In this document: positions 10,902 through 23,509 of the stretch, one piece after another
Layout: the number at the start of each line of letters is the position of its first letter
Position numbering within the stretch: position 1 is the first letter of the stretch
Assembly (NCBI RefSeq): GCF_040712315.1
Contig: NC_134015.1
Span: 23,003,614 to 23,067,613, forward strand
Length of the DNA: 64,000 nt
Reading direction: 5' to 3'
Source: Castanea sativa
Lineage: Eukaryota > Streptophyta > Magnoliopsida > Fagales > Fagaceae
Program-made: the position numbers and the translations under genes
Notes under the pieces: model-generated
What the model saw: the letters and a program-made list of their open reading frames with translations, nothing else
Told to the model about the DNA's origin: nothing
Databases searched by the model: none

Positions 10902-12299
10902 CTTTAATTTATTTGATATATTTTTAAAAATTAATCAATTATTAATCCAATAGGTGAACTAGTGAACCATCACACCTCTCTTTGACAATTTAATTAATAG
11001 TTCGGTTTTGATAACTATAGTCAATCTGCACACCAACTATAATAATCTTATGGGTAAATTGCAAAATATACCCTTGAAATTTGGGGTTATTTGGATTTTA
11101 CATCCTAAAATTTGAGAAATTGAATTTCACATCTTGAAGTTTCACTCTGTTAGCAAAACTCAATCCTCCATTATTGACTTGCATATGTGACTGTTAAGTG
11201 ATACACTAGCATGTCGATGTAATTTTTTTTTTTGCCAAATCAACTCTACAAAATGACATTGTTTCAAAGAAAACAAAAGCACTAGCACATTGAAACAACA
11301 CTGTTTCACCCAAACTCAAAACACAAAACCATTTGTTTCTCCTTTGTCCAATTCTCTCTCCCCAATTGGTCTCTTTGCATCCTAGGTGACTATGCATCTT
11401 GGTTGAAATGTTTAGAAGTTGGAATAACTAAAAAATATTTTTGAGTACTGAGAAATTTTGTTGATTTGAGAGTACTTTTATTATTACCTTTCATGTCTCT
11501 CTCTCCCACATAGACACGCAGATCTTGCTTTTACATTGTTGTCTTTTAGCATAGTTGTTTAGAGCATCCACAGCAGTTGAGCAAAAAATTTAGCTATTTG
11601 GCACTACAAAAAATTATTTTATCTATTTTACCTACTCACATGTTGCAGCAGTGGATCTATATTAGCTTTCAACACAATAAAATAATATAAGCATCACGAT
11701 AAAATAATATATCTACTACAATAAAATAATATATCCACTACAATAAATAACAATCACAACCACCCGCAACCGCTACCGCTACCACTGTCACTACAGCCGT
11801 CGCCACCACTGACTCTTCCACTGCCACCGTAATCGCTACCCCCGCCACTATCACAGCCACCACCGCTGCCGCCACATGATAACAAATAATCATCTAATGT
11901 TAATAAGTGATTTTTTTAATCCCAAATTATACTCATAATTTTTTTTTTTTTACTAAAACAATTTCTCAATCATCATGATAGCAAATAAGAAAAGAGTAAC
12001 AATAATATTTTGTTTTAACCCCAAATTATATATATACAAAACTTAAACCAAATTATGAAATGGAAGAACTTTATAAGAAAACATATAAAATAGAACACAT
12101 ATTATAACTGGAACAATGTAGTCTATAGATTACTCACATACATAACTCAAACCAAATTACAATAAAACTCACACACTCGCACAAGTTCCTATGACTCATG
12201 CTTCTCAACATATAAAAAAGGAAGTTTCTACGACTTGCCTTGCAATTGCCATAAATGTTCAATGAGGTCCAACTAGAGTTGAAAATGAATTTCTCGGTC

Positions 12300-13490
12300 T
12301 CAAATGCGTCCATACATCTCAATGTATGACATAAATCCATCACTTTGTTCATGTAACACTTGCATAGGAGAATTATCCACTCCATCAATTTGTTCATAAT
12401 CCAAGTCTACCACTTCATTATCATCCCGCTCATCTTCATCAATCATGTTATGGAGAATTATGCACGCTTTCAGGATCTTTTGGAGTGTTTCAAGATGGAA
12501 AAATCGTGCAGGTCCACGAATAATTGCTAAACATGCTTGAAGCACTCCAAATGCATGTTCAACATCCTTCTTATACGCCTCTTGGGCTGTTGCAAATAAT
12601 TTTCGCTTATGTCCTTATGGAGCTGAGATTGTTTTCACAAATATTGCCCACTTTGGATATATGCCATTAGCAAGGTAATATCCCATTGTGTAGTCATGAC
12701 CATTGATTGAGTAATGTACTACAGGAGCACATCCTTCAGCAAGTTCATTAAATATATGAGACCGCTCTAACACATTAATATCATTATTTGACCCAGGTAA
12801 CCCAAAAAATGCATGCCATATCCAAAGATCATATGATGCTACTGCCTCCAAAATAATAGTAGGCTCACGAATATGACCATAATATTGACCTTTCCATGTA
12901 GATGGACAATTTTTTCACTTCCAATGCATGCAATCAATTGAATCTAACATACCTGGAAAATCTCGACGTTCGCCATGAGCTAACAGTCTAGCAATGTTTT
13001 CATTGTTTGGCTTTCTCAAGTATTCCTCAGAGAAAACATTAATTACTGTAGTAACAAATTTTTTCAAACTTTCTAATATAGTAGTTTCTCCAATCCGCAC
13101 ATATTCATCTATCAAATCACCCAATACTCCATACGCAAGCATTCTAAGTGCATCAGTTATCTTTTGTAATGAAGATAAACCAAGTTTGTTGGCACTATTT
13201 CCTTTTTGGACAAAGTAAGAGTCATGAGTTTCTACCTTAGATTGAATACGAAGAAAAAGAGAATGCTTGATTCGAAATCTCCTACAAAATAAAGCTGGTG
13301 GATATATTGGTGTGGGAAAAAAATAATCAAGAAAAAACCTCTCATGGCCTACCAAATGATTACATCGGATAGAGCGACGACGTTTAGGTTGTAATGTTTC
13401 CATAACAAGTTCTTTGATTATCTCATCCTCATCTGAGTCATCAAGAAGCAACTTGTGAAACAAAGAACGATTCATGGATGCAACCTTCAA
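12300..13490 (-). pseudogene. Harbinger-type DDE transposase (HARBI1-like), broken
   Basis: Minus-strand frames read in order: an N-terminal region from 13490 with the conserved ALFCRRFRIKHSLFLRI block, SLQKITDALRMLAYG, then DFPGMLDSIDCMHW (first Asp), GLPGSNNDINVL (second Asp), and in a following frame KDVEHAFGVLQA (catalytic Glu). The C-terminal segment has ILKACIILHNMI and ends in an acidic tail. At least one frameshift near 12910 and a stop just after KTISAP break the frame, where family members usually have Gln. Total length of about 390 codons is normal for the family. It acts with ORF1 to excise and reinsert the element. This copy cannot make a full enzyme. Confidence 0.88.
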
Positions 13491-13789
13491 GACAATTGGA
13501 AAGCAATTATTTCTATAGATTCAAGATTAAAGTTAAGTGACATTAGCCACAACAAAATGAATATAACAACACAAACAAGATGAACAATAAATTTAAAGGT
13601 CTACTACCAAAATACTATAAATTATACGCCACTACAAAATACTACCAAAATACTATCAATTTAAAGGTTTACTACCAAAATACATAAAGACCTAAGCTGC
13701 ATCCAAAATGCAATCAAACCCATTAATTACGTGAACTTTGTCTTACCATGATTTTCTCTTGGAGTTGTTGATAAAAATCTTTTTGTGTT

Positions 13790-14780
13790 CCTGTCAAGCC
13801 ACTTGTATCTTTCACCATGATTCTCAAATTTTTTTCTTCTCAATCATGGCTCTTTCCTTCTAAATCTTAAGTTTTTCTTCAGTTCTTTCCTTCTCAATCG
13901 TAAGTTTTTCCCTCTCAATAAACATTTTTTCCTCTTCCAATCGAGTTACCTCCTCAATAAATTTCAATTTCTGGGTCAAATATTCCCTTACATCTTTTCC
14001 AGTGGCTTTGTTCTTTCGATTGGTCTTTTCAGCCTTCCTACCAATTGGCCTCTCAAAATTGGAATCGTCACCAAGTTCGAACCCACAATCCTCTTCGGCA
14101 ATAGATGTTGACTCTGGAGTTGGTGGCACGGATGCTTTTGATCTTCCATTAGGATTGGCAATCTTTGGTTGGTCCTTTAACATAAGCCAACAATGTTCAA
14201 GAAGAAAGGGTTTCTTGTGCGTCTCTCTATACAAAGCCTTCGCATTGGTAATCTAAAAAACTTAAAAGAAATATAACATGATTAGTATCTTCAAACTATT
14301 GGTGAATGGGTATGTTAACACTATTGCAATATAATTTATACCTTATCTTGTTCGATCATACCACTATGATGATGTGCGTTAACTTTAGCCATGCACCCTG
14401 CAAACTTATTTGTCTTTACAATAATCATTCCCCAATGACTTAACAAGGAGATAACAATATGTGTACCAGATGTATTGTATTGCGCTAAGTATTCCCAAAC
14501 TTTTTGACAAAATGTATTTTGTGTTTGTTTTATGGCATCGACACTAGTATTGAGTCATGCTAACACTAGGAGTAGATCTTCCTCTACATTAAAGTTAGAG
14601 CCCCGTTTTCCTTTTGTAGAAGAGGCATTTTCAACTTGAGGTGGAGAATCAGAAATTGACATAGGAGTATTTTAAGATGTTCCCAAAAGTTGTGAGTCAA
14701 TTTCTATATCGCCATTCATGGTACCCGTGTAATATGTTAGGTCTCTATGTGACTCTATGTCTCTACATGACTCCATAAAA
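13790..14780 (-). pseudogene. Harbinger ORF1, Myb/SANT-like with NAM-associated C-terminus, broken
   Basis: From about 14720 downward, minus-strand frames give a SANT-like segment ([19 protein letters not shown], then a stop), a stretch with [17 protein letters not shown], an intron-like break near 14255-14340, and then [21 protein letters not shown] basic and coiled-coil region ([18 protein letters not shown]) follows down to about 13800. This order matches the DNA-binding accessory protein of plant PIF/Harbinger elements. In-frame stops are present. It lies about 300 bp upstream of the transposase in the same orientation. Confidence 0.75.
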
Positions 14781-15689
14781 TTAGACAAAAAAAAAAATGT
14801 AAACATCCCCGCACACAGAAAATTCCCAAAATAACATTTATATCAAAACTTAAAATATTTAGAATTATAACAATAGAACATGATTATGCATAAATACTTA
14901 ATTTGACATGTAGCTTAATCCCACTGATAAAGAAAACAACAAATTCATTTTTGAGCATCTCAAAACCAAACTAACAATTTCTCGTTAAAATGACCACAAG
15001 AAATCCTTTTTGTGTGCTTTTGTTTCTGGTTTTGTACAACAGAACATAAAACTAGGACAAGAACTTCTATTACAAGAAAACCACACAACAAATTCCTGCA
15101 AATAGAAAATTCCCAATACATTCCAATACAAATACATTCTGTCCATTCATGGATGCTTTGAATCAAAATGAATGGATGCTCTAAGATCAAATGATTGAAC
15201 TTTTCATTGAGCAAGAACAACAAAAAAATTATTGCATCTAAAATAATAAACTGAAAGAATAAGAAAAAGAAATCATTGACCACATTCTTTGATGTTATAC
15301 CCATTCTTGAGACGACTGGTGGGTCGGTGACATTGAAGATGAGTCGAGTTGGCGGCGGTGAAACAAAGAGGTGAGAGTTTGAGAGAGTGAGCTTGAGAGA
15401 GTTTTGAGAGATGAGAGCTTTAGATGAGAGTGACACAGAGAGAGAGGCATGGTGAGAATAAAAGAATGTAAAAAAAAAATAAACCAACGTATATTATTTT
15501 AATGTGGGCTAGGAATAAAAAATTTTTTTTTTTTTAGCTCTCAGCTACAGTGCACAACCATAGATAGTTGTGCACCGTAGCAATAAAGGTAAAAAAAATA
15601 CCTTTAGCTCCACTGCTGCAGTGTTGATTTTTGTGTTTTGGTGGAGCTAAAATAGCTATATACCTTTAGCTCCACTGTTGTGAGCGCTC

Positions 15690-15865
15690 TTACTAACCCA
15701 TATGTGACTTTACGCCAATTACTCAATTTTGTTGTCTAAGTATCAATCTTTTGGCTTCTTTTGAGTTTTCTATCACGTGTTGTCTCTGCGGAAAAAATAT
15801 AAATGGGTTGAAGAAGGCTTGCTTTTGATTTTGATTTCTTGATGCTTCAAACCAACTAGGTAGTC
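15690..15865. other. Middle fragment of the long-TIR element
   Basis: 176 bp between the Harbinger and Copia-type insertions. It belongs to the interior of the Mutator-like host element and has no coding content. Confidence 0.6.
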
Positions 15866-16888
15866 TGTTAGGACATATGTGTTTCACTTGTTAAGAACAT
15901 ATGTCATTCAGTTATGTAATTGGCTAATCCTTTGACAAAATACACTTTACTTGTAATTGAATAGATTTAGGATGAGTTTTATACTTCAAGAAACTGTGTT
16001 TCAAGATCAAGTGTTGAGGTCATCAAGTCTGTCCAAGAAATAAGCTGAAAAGTGCAAGTCCATTAAAGCTTGACAGCTAGAATGTGTCGAGGTTTAAAGA
16101 GCTGTTCCAGCCCCGTGGCTAGATAGCTGCTCGACAGCATCTCGATACCTTTATCTGTCGATGTTTAAGAAAACAGATTTTGAGTTCTGTTTTGATTCCA
16201 ATCCGTGGATGTGTCTTTGGGCCTTCTTTTCTCCTAACCCTAGACATATAAAATGATTATTCTAAGGGCCGTCAAAGAGTTCACAAGTTGCACAAGCATT
16301 GAGAAATCCTTGTTCAATCAAGTTGTGATCAAAGACAAAGTTCTTGCCCTAGTTCATCTCTTTTGTGAAGAAGTTGCTGTGTAATGTGCACCGTAGGGTT
16401 TTGTAACCAAGCATCTTCTTGATCTTTATCGTGTGGATGAATTGAAGAACTTTGCAGCCAACAATCTTGTCTAGTTGGTGATTGAAGTCGTGTACTGGGA
16501 TCCGCGCAGTTGGTTAGTCACGTACTTGGGAGCCATGTATTGAAAGGAGAAATTGTCAATATAGAACAAGTCTAATTGGGTATTGGGATAAGGGTTCAAC
16601 TGTAGGTTGGTAAGGTACTTGGGATTCCTTTACTTGTAACCGCTTGTTGTGATAATAGTGGAATTTCGGGAGTGGTGACCTTAGAATCACTCGGTGGGGT
16701 TTTTGCCGTGTAGGTTTTCCCCATTGGTAAACAAATCACCATGTCATTTATTTTCCACTGTATACTTAGTTTAATTGGTGATTTGTTTGTGCTACCACGC
16801 AATTTGCATGTTAATTTGATTAATTAATAACTTGGCTAATTAATCAACTTAATCCATCACAAGGGGTCAATACGTTTTTGGCCTATCA
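15866..16888 (+). repeat. 5' LTR of the Copia-type element
   Basis: 1023 bp with TG...CA ends. It contains a TATA-like ACATATAAAATG near 16244 after CCTAACCCTAG, and CTCGACAG-type motifs at 16075-16165. Confidence 0.9.
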
Positions 16889-16890
16889 AG

Positions 16891-16903
16891 TGGTATCAGA
16901 GCA
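16891..16903 (+). promoter_or_regulatory. Primer-binding site, tRNA-iMet type
   Basis: TGGTATCAGAGCA lies 2 nt after the 5' LTR. It is the standard complement to initiator tRNA-Met used by plant Copia elements. Confidence 0.92.
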
Positions 16904-16958
16904 GGCACACTTTGATTAGGGTTAATCTTTGTGTGTGATCCATTGACCCCTGTTTGTC

Positions 16959-18855
16959 ATGGATAGAGGTCAGTCTCTTATTATACCTCCATTGTTTGAT
17001 GGTACTTGCATACTGGAAAGTGCGCATGAGAGCTTTCTTGCAGTCTCTGGATGAGAAGGTGTGGTAAGCTGTAGAGATAGGCTAGACCAAGCCTACAGAA
17101 GTGCCGGCCGATTAGGATTATGCTAAGATCAAGGTGGCAAACTTCAACAGTAGAGCATTGAATGCTTTATTTAGTGCGGTCACTAATGAGGAGTTTAAGA
17201 AGATATCCTCCACTGAAACTGCTAAGAAAGCATGGACCATCCTCTAGACAACCTATGAGGGAACAAACGTTGTCAAAGATTCGAAGCTACAGAGGCTCAC
17301 TACAAGCTTCGAAGAAATTAAGATAGAGGAGGATGAGTCGTTTGATGAGTTCTATGCCAAGCTCAAAGACATAGTGAACTCAACCTTTAATCTTGGGGAA
17401 ACCATTCCTGAACCCAAGATTATGAGAAAAGTACTCAGATCTCTGCCCGAGAGATTCCAAGACAAGATCACGGCGATAGAAGAATCAAAGGATATTGACA
17501 AGATTCCTCTGACTGGGCTGGTTGGTAATCTGCAAACTTATGAGCTAGGGTTGACAAGAATTGGCAAGTCGGGTAAAGGCAAGAGCATGGCACTAAAGGC
17601 CAAGAGCAGTGAGACAGATGAATCATCAGATGATGAAAACTCTAAGATGAAGTCCTACATCACCAGACGATTCAAGAAATTCATGAAAAAATGCCAATGG
17701 AAAAGGCTTCGACAAGGACCGTAGGCAATCCAGTCTTCTCAATTCAAGAGCCAAGATAGAGGGAAGAAGGATGCTAAGGATGGCAGTTAGGACACTGTTC
17801 CCACAAGGCCTAAGTGCTTCGGGTGTCAAGGCTTCAGTCACATGAAACAAGAATGTCCCACATGTCTCAAGAGCATTGGGAAGAGCAAGACACTTGCTAC
17901 TACCTTGAGCGACACTAAGCCTGGGGATGATTCCAATAATGATGATGACGGAATTTTGAATGCCTTCACTGTCACTGTCAATCCTACTGAAGGGATTGTT
18001 GAAGATGTGGATGAAGAAGAGGAATTAGTGGAATCTAAGTTTGAAAAGATGGATGATCAAGATGATATCCATACAGCCTATGAGAAACTATACAAGCTTT
18101 CTGAGAAGCATGAGAAACTCTATAGGCTGGCCACCAAGAAGCTCAATGATGTGGAGCTTGACTGTGAGGAGCTTTCCACTAAGTTTGATGAAGCTAATTA
18201 GACTATTGGGGCACTAAGATTCGAGAACAATTTCTTGGCTGAGAAGACCAAGAAGCTTGAAGCGGAGCTGTTTCAAGTTAGAGCTCAATTGGAGAGGTCA
18301 TCAAGTGCAAAGCTGGATGAGATGCTCAGCATTCAGAAATCTGCTTTTGATCGAATCGATTTGGGGTATGAACTCTCTTATTCTAATATTGTTTCTGCTA
18401 GTACTACTGTTTTTGTTCCTCCTACTAATAACATTAAAATTAAGAACAATGATGTTAAAACTGAATTAGCTAGTGGGAACCTAAACAAGGGTAAATCTAT
18501 CTTAGGAACACCCTCTAAGGTTGAGAAGAAGGAAACTAAAACCCCTAGGACTAAGAAGGCTAACTCTCAAAAGCCTAAACAGAAGAAGCAACATTTCTGT
18601 CATCATTGTGGTATTGCCGGTCATACTCTACCAAATTGCTATAAGTGGTTAGCCACTCAGCAGAGTAATGGCATGATAGCATTTGGGAACCAGAATCAAC
18701 TTCAAACCTTTCTTGCTCCTCTTGGAAATCTTCTTAAAGCCCTCATGTTCCTTTCGAACTTAAATGGTTTCAACTCTTCCCCCTCATCACCGGTTCAAGG
18801 GTTTGCTAAAAGGAAAGGTTCCTCCAAGGTGTGGAAGGAAAAGGGTTCCGAGTGA
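16959..18855 (+). pseudogene. Copia-type Gag with two CCHC zinc knuckles, broken
   Basis: Starts MDRGQSLIIPPLFDGT, typical of plant Copia Gag. A frame shift follows, then the UBN2-type helical domain (ALNALFSAVTNEEFKKIS; LQRLTTSFEEIKIEEDESF; KIMRKVLRSLPERF). A first knuckle CFGCQGFSHMKQEC lies at about 17818-17860, then an acidic and coiled-coil region (about 18000-18330), then a second knuckle CHHCGIAGHTLPNC at about 18598-18640. It ends with a basic Lys/Ser tail and TGA. Gag forms the particle and packages RNA. Several in-frame TAG codons, mainly in the first 400 nt and near 17722 and 18199, break it. Long Gag with coiled coil and double knuckle suggests the SIRE/Maximus-like branch. Confidence 0.85.
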
Positions 18856-19920
18856 TTTATTCACTTTTTCTCTCTCTACCCTTCGTGTTTTTTTGTTTTT
18901 GCATTACTTGTGTGTTTTGCTTTACTGTTTTGAGTCAGTCTAGTTTTATGCATTGTTTTGCTTTGTTTATCATGTTTGTGTTTGCTTACCTTCAGTTTTT
19001 TTGTTTTAATTTTTTTTTATAAAAAAAAATTGAAAAATACAAAAACAGTGTGTATTTGTGTACATTGGTTCTTGTGAACCTTAAAATGGCCATTGAAACA
19101 TGCACAACTAAGCAAGTGAGTTTTGTGGCTCTTTGTTTGTGATGAGTAAGGTTAAGCGATCTCTTGTACTTAACACTCGTATCACTCTTTTTTACGGGTA
19201 GGACTAGAAAATCCTAAGAGAAAGGCATAAATAATCATCTCACCACTGTTACCCGCTAATCATGAAATGACATCTATATGCTTCGGCATAGTAAAAGTGA
19301 AATGTCAATGTGTATGCTTCGGCATAGCAAAAGTGCAATATCAAAAAGCTTAACATAACTGAGTATTTCTTTTCTCTCCTTTGTATACTCATGCATGATT
19401 TGCTTAATAAAAAGAAAATATGCAAAGAAATAAAAGCAAAAAGAACAAAATGCGTTAAAATATGATTGCAAGCGTGTTTTCTAGGAGATGTGGGAGTTAT
19501 AGGATGTACCTCAAAGGTGATAATCCCCATCAAACAGTTATGATTGTGTGTGAGTTAAAGTGATTCTCTCATATCTCAAATCGTCATAACTTAATGACAC
19601 TTATGCATTCTTGCGATGTTTTCACACATAACATGCAATACTTTTTGCTACTTTTGATACATGTGTAGGTACAATGTGATTTGGCCATCACAAGGTTTAC
19701 ATGTGTTGATGTATACTCACTAAACTGTCTTAACTTGTTTTTGAAATATAAAATCGGTTAGACTTGTTTAGTGTGTGTGTGTGTGTTTTGGGATCTATGT
19801 GCTTAAAATTGTGTTGAGAGATGATTTTGAGAGTCTAATATGTTGATTGGATCATTGGTTGAGTTGCATGCGTAATTGCATTCATGTTTGTGTTTTTCCC
19901 CTCTCGAAAAACTGTTTTTC

Positions 19921-20232
19921 AAAGCTGGCTCGACACCTCCTCGATACCTCCTCGACACCTAGATGTTTGTCGAGCTTCTTAGCTTTTTCTTATCGCAATC
20001 TCGACAGCTTCTCGACAGCTTCTGGATCGATCGAGAAACCTCCTGACCTCTCAATAGCTTCTCGACACCTGGTGGATCGATCAAGCATCTGTTCTCGTGT
20101 CTTTGCTTTATTCCTCGACACCTTCTCGATAGATATATCTATCGACATTGTTTTTCTTGACACCTATCTCGACAGATGTATCGACACCTCTCGACACCTG
20201 TATCTATCAAGATTTACTGAGGATTTATATAT
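19921..20232 (+). repeat. Cluster of CTCGACA-type motifs
   Basis: Ten TCGACA hexamers, mostly as TCTCGACA followed by CCT or GCT, plus CTCGATA variants, lie in about 300 bp between Gag and the second ORF. The same motif occurs in both LTRs of the element. The open frame over it is low-complexity and probably not a gene. Function unknown. Confidence 0.75.
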
Positions 20233-20740
20233 AGGTTTTGTGCGATTCGGTCTTCATTTCTCTCAATCTCTCTCTCGATAGATTTGACTTCTCTCCTCCC
20301 TTTTCACTTTCCCTCACTTAAACTCCTTCCTCAAGGTTTCTTCAAGATTTTTTAAGATTTTCTTCTCTTGGTAAGCTTCTTATCCTTCATTCTACATGCA
20401 TTTCATGTTTTGAAACCTAGGTTTTTGTTCTTTTTGAAAATTTTTGGGGTTTTTCAAAATTGTTGAGTTTTTGTGAAAATTTGGGATGGGTTTTTGCCAA
20501 AATGAGTTTCAAATCTCATACATTGCATTTCATCAACATAATAAATGTGTTCTCATGCATTTAGATGTCTGCAAATAAATTGTGTGCTGAGCTCATGATG
20601 TTTTTCATATTGCGTGTCACATGTTCATGCATTCCCCATGCATACGTTCTCTCTTTTCAATGTACTTGCTATATTTGAATTGTTTTGGGACTTTTCTGAG
20701 TGGTTCTTTCTTTCCCCTTCTCTTTCTGTTTACGTTAGTA

Positions 20741-21927
20741 ATGTCTGGCACCAAAACGTAAGTCTATTCCGACCCAGAACCCTCTCGTTGTAGGGCCTCT
20801 TCATCTTCTGATCCTACTCCTCTCTCTGTTCGGTTCCGTGATGAGAAAGCCCATCAGGACTTCTCGAAGAACTTTTCTAAACGAGGTGTTCATTCGAAAT
20901 GCCAAGTTGTTCTGGCGGACTTCGCCAACATTGACCTTCCTGATGTCTTTCACAAATGGGAATGAGAGTCACTGTGTGACGTCTCGGTCACTTTTCCTTC
21001 CGTGCTGATCTAGGAGTTTTACTCCAACATGCATGGATTTGATTCTTCTGTAACTCTCTTTCACACTAGCATTCGTGGTACGCGCATAGTTGTCACACCG
21101 GAGTTAGTATCCGATGTGCTTCATATTTCGAGGGTTATGCATCCTGATTACCCCGGTTGTGAGCGTCTACGGACTATGTCCAAAGATGAGATGATCACCG
21201 CTTTCTGTGAGAGCCCTTCTGATTGGGGTGAGCACCAGTTTACATCATATCGACCTTTTGCTAAAGGTCCTCGTTTCTTAAACATGGTGATGACTTTTGT
21301 ATTGTATCCTCTCTCTCACTACAACTCTATCACAGAGCCTCGTGCTCATTTTCTGTTGTCTCTTCTTGAGGATCCTACCATTGACTTTCCCTCTCATTTT
21401 ATCTATTCTATCATAGATGTGTATAAGGATATGGCTACCCGTGATAAGCTCATCTTTCTTACACTATCACAAGGATTTTACGCCATTTTTCTATCCCTTT
21501 TCCCGTGTCCGACCCTTTTCATGTCATGGTTGCCATAGACGCCGCTACCATAAAACGTAGTGAGGTGCAGTTTAGGTCGTGACAACCGGGTTCAGCAGCT
21601 CCTTCCTCCCATTCGGTTCCATCACGATTTGCTCGAGCTTCATCCGCTCCCTCCTCTTCTACGAGTGATGTGTCTTTAGGAGACATTATGGTGTAGCTTC
21701 AGCACATGGATGCTCGCCTAGATACGCTCTCTACAAAGTTGTATCAGGTGAATGTTCGTGTTGGTCGCATTGCTCGGCGACAGGCGACCATGGATGGTTT
21801 TGCTCCCGAGGTTTCTCCTCCACCACCTCCTGTGGCTTTTGAGTCTGAGGATGATGATGGTGATAATGATGATGCTTCGGATGATGATGATGAAGATGCT
21901 AGCTCTACCGATGAGATGTCTACTTGA
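20741..21927 (+). pseudogene. Second ORF of the gag-only element, unknown plant-transposon protein, broken
   Basis: One frame runs from ATG 20741 to 21538 with three internal stops. It contains PTPLSVRFRDEKAHQDFSKN, a central block VTPELVSDVLHISRVMHPDY and HYNSITEPRAHFLLSLLE, and a hydrophobic end. After a frame change it continues as MDARLDTLSTKLYQVNVRVG (coiled coil) to a Pro stretch and an Asp/Glu-rich tail, stopping at 21927. The fold resembles the 'putative plant transposon protein' seen in many plant LTR elements, from memory. No catalytic motif is visible. It is followed by the ACAAAAAGGGGGAG motif common downstream of ORFs in SIRE-like elements. Confidence 0.65.
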
Positions 21928-22470
21928 CATTCTACCCTTTGTCACTCGTGACAAAAAGGGGGAGTAGTTTTGGGTTATGAGAGTAGTCATACTTTGGGGG
22001 AGAGCTTGTATAGGACATTTTTGATAGGGGGAGTGTTGTTGTTTGAGGGATGTAGTGAGGATTACTTGTATCTTTTATTTTCTCTACTTTAGATACATTT
22101 TCTTCTTGTACCTAAGTCTTCTGACCATTTTATGACATACTTTGCACTTATTCTCTTTATATGCTGATGTATGTTTCTTTCACCTATCCTTACATGTGTT
22201 GTTTCTTCTCTTTCTTTATACATGTGATTCTTATTATTTGTATGCAATTTATTATTTCTGTTTCACACTAAGATGCCTTGATAAGCTTTTGTTTAAAGTG
22301 TTTTAGAAATACAGGTTGTCAAAGTCTACTTGCCATAAACTCTCTTCTTGCAAATTTTTGAAGAGTTTGTGTTAGAATAGATTTTATTGTATTCAACAAG
22401 TGAATATGAGTTGAGTGATTTATGACTTCTTTCATATGTTCATTTGTTAGTTGGGGTTTTGTCACGGATT

Positions 22471-22485
22471 GCCAAAGGGGGAGGT
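22471..22485 (+). promoter_or_regulatory. Polypurine tract
   Basis: CCAAAGGGGGAGGT lies directly before the 3' LTR and is the presumed plus-strand primer. Confidence 0.85.
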
Positions 22486-23509
22486 TGTTAGGACATATGT
22501 GTTTCACTTGTTAAGAACATATGTCATTTAGTTATGTAATTGGCTAATCCTTTGACAAAACGCACTTTACTTGTAATTAGGTAGATTTATGATGAGTTTT
22601 ATATTTCAAGAAACTGTGTTTCAAGATCAAGTGTTGAAGTCATCAAGTCTGTCCAAGAAACAAGCTGAAAAGTGCAAGTCCATTAAAGCTCGACAGCTAG
22701 CATGTGTCGAGGTTTAAAGAGTTGTTCCAGCCCCGTGGCTCGACAGATGCTCGACAGTATCTCGATACCTCTATCTGTCGAGATTTAAGAAAAACAAATT
22801 TTGAGTTCTGTTTTGATTCCAATCTGTGGATGTGTCTTTGGGCCTTCTTTTCTCCTAACCCTAGACATATAAAAGGATTATTCTAAGGGCTGTCAAAGAA
22901 TTCACAAGTTGCACAAGCATTGAGAAATCCTTGTTCAATCAAGTTGTGATCAAAGACAAAGTTCTTGCCCTAGTTCATCTCTCTTGTGAAGAAGTTGCTG
23001 TGTAATGTGCACCGTAGGGTTTTGTAACCAAGCATCTTCTTGATTTTCATCGTGTGGATGAATTGAAGAACTTTGAACCCAACAATCTTCTCTAGTTGGT
23101 GATTGAAGTCGCGTACTAGGATCCGCGCAGTTGATTAGTCATGTACTTGGGAGCCGTGCATTGAAAGGAGAAATTGTCACTACAGAACAAATCTAATTGG
23201 GTATTGGGATAAGGGTTCAATTGTAGGTTGGTAAGGTACTTGGGATTCCTTTACTTGTAACTGCTTGTTGTGATAATAGTGAAATTTTGAGAGTGGTGAC
23301 CTTAAAATCTCCCGGTGGAGTTTTTACCGTGTAGGTTTTCCCCATTGGTAAACAAATCACCATGTCATTTATTTTCCGTTGCATACTTAGTTTAATTGGT
23401 GATTTGTTTGTGCTACCACGCAATTTGCATGTTAATTTGATTAATTAATAACTTAGCTAATTAATCAACTTAATCCATCACAAGGGGTCAATATGTTTTT
23501 GGCCTATCA
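22486..23509 (+). repeat. 3' LTR of the Copia-type element
   Basis: 1024 bp, collinear with 15866-16888, with only scattered point differences. Confidence 0.9.

Larger units (their letters stand above)
11562..15689 (-). mobile_element. PIF/Harbinger transposon, 4.1 kb, both ends present
   Basis: TIRs are GAGCATCCACAGCAGTTGAG on the left and, reverse-complemented, GAGCGCTCACAACAGTGGAG on the right. The 3-bp target duplication is TTA (11559-11561 and 15690-15692), the hallmark of PIF/Harbinger. It carries the two genes typical of the superfamily on the minus strand: a DDE transposase and a Myb/SANT-type ORF1. Subterminal copies of the GTGGAGC motif lie at 15610-15675. Confidence 0.9.
15866..23509 (+). 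mobile_element. Non-autonomous Copia-type LTR retrotransposon (gag plus unknown ORF), 7.6 kb
   Basis: The LTRs (15866-16888 and 22486-23509) begin TGTTAGGACATATGTG and end GGCCTATCA, and by eye are about 96-97% alike. The target duplication TAGTC is perfect (15861-15865 and 23510-23514). A tRNA-iMet primer-binding site follows the 5' LTR and a purine tract precedes the 3' LTR. The internal region codes for a Gag and a second protein, but no protease, integrase or reverse transcriptase can be found. The element must therefore have moved with enzymes from a related autonomous element (inference). Confidence 0.9.

Noticed and set aside
14960..15487. 175-codon minus-strand open frame in the Harbinger element
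   Set aside because: Low-complexity, Phe/Ser-rich, upstream of ORF1, without family resemblance. Probably leader or spacer of the element.
19847..20281. 144-codon open frame over the CTCGACA cluster
   Set aside because: Translation of a motif repeat (Leu/Asp/Thr/Ser pattern); it lies in the non-coding spacer between two ORFs.
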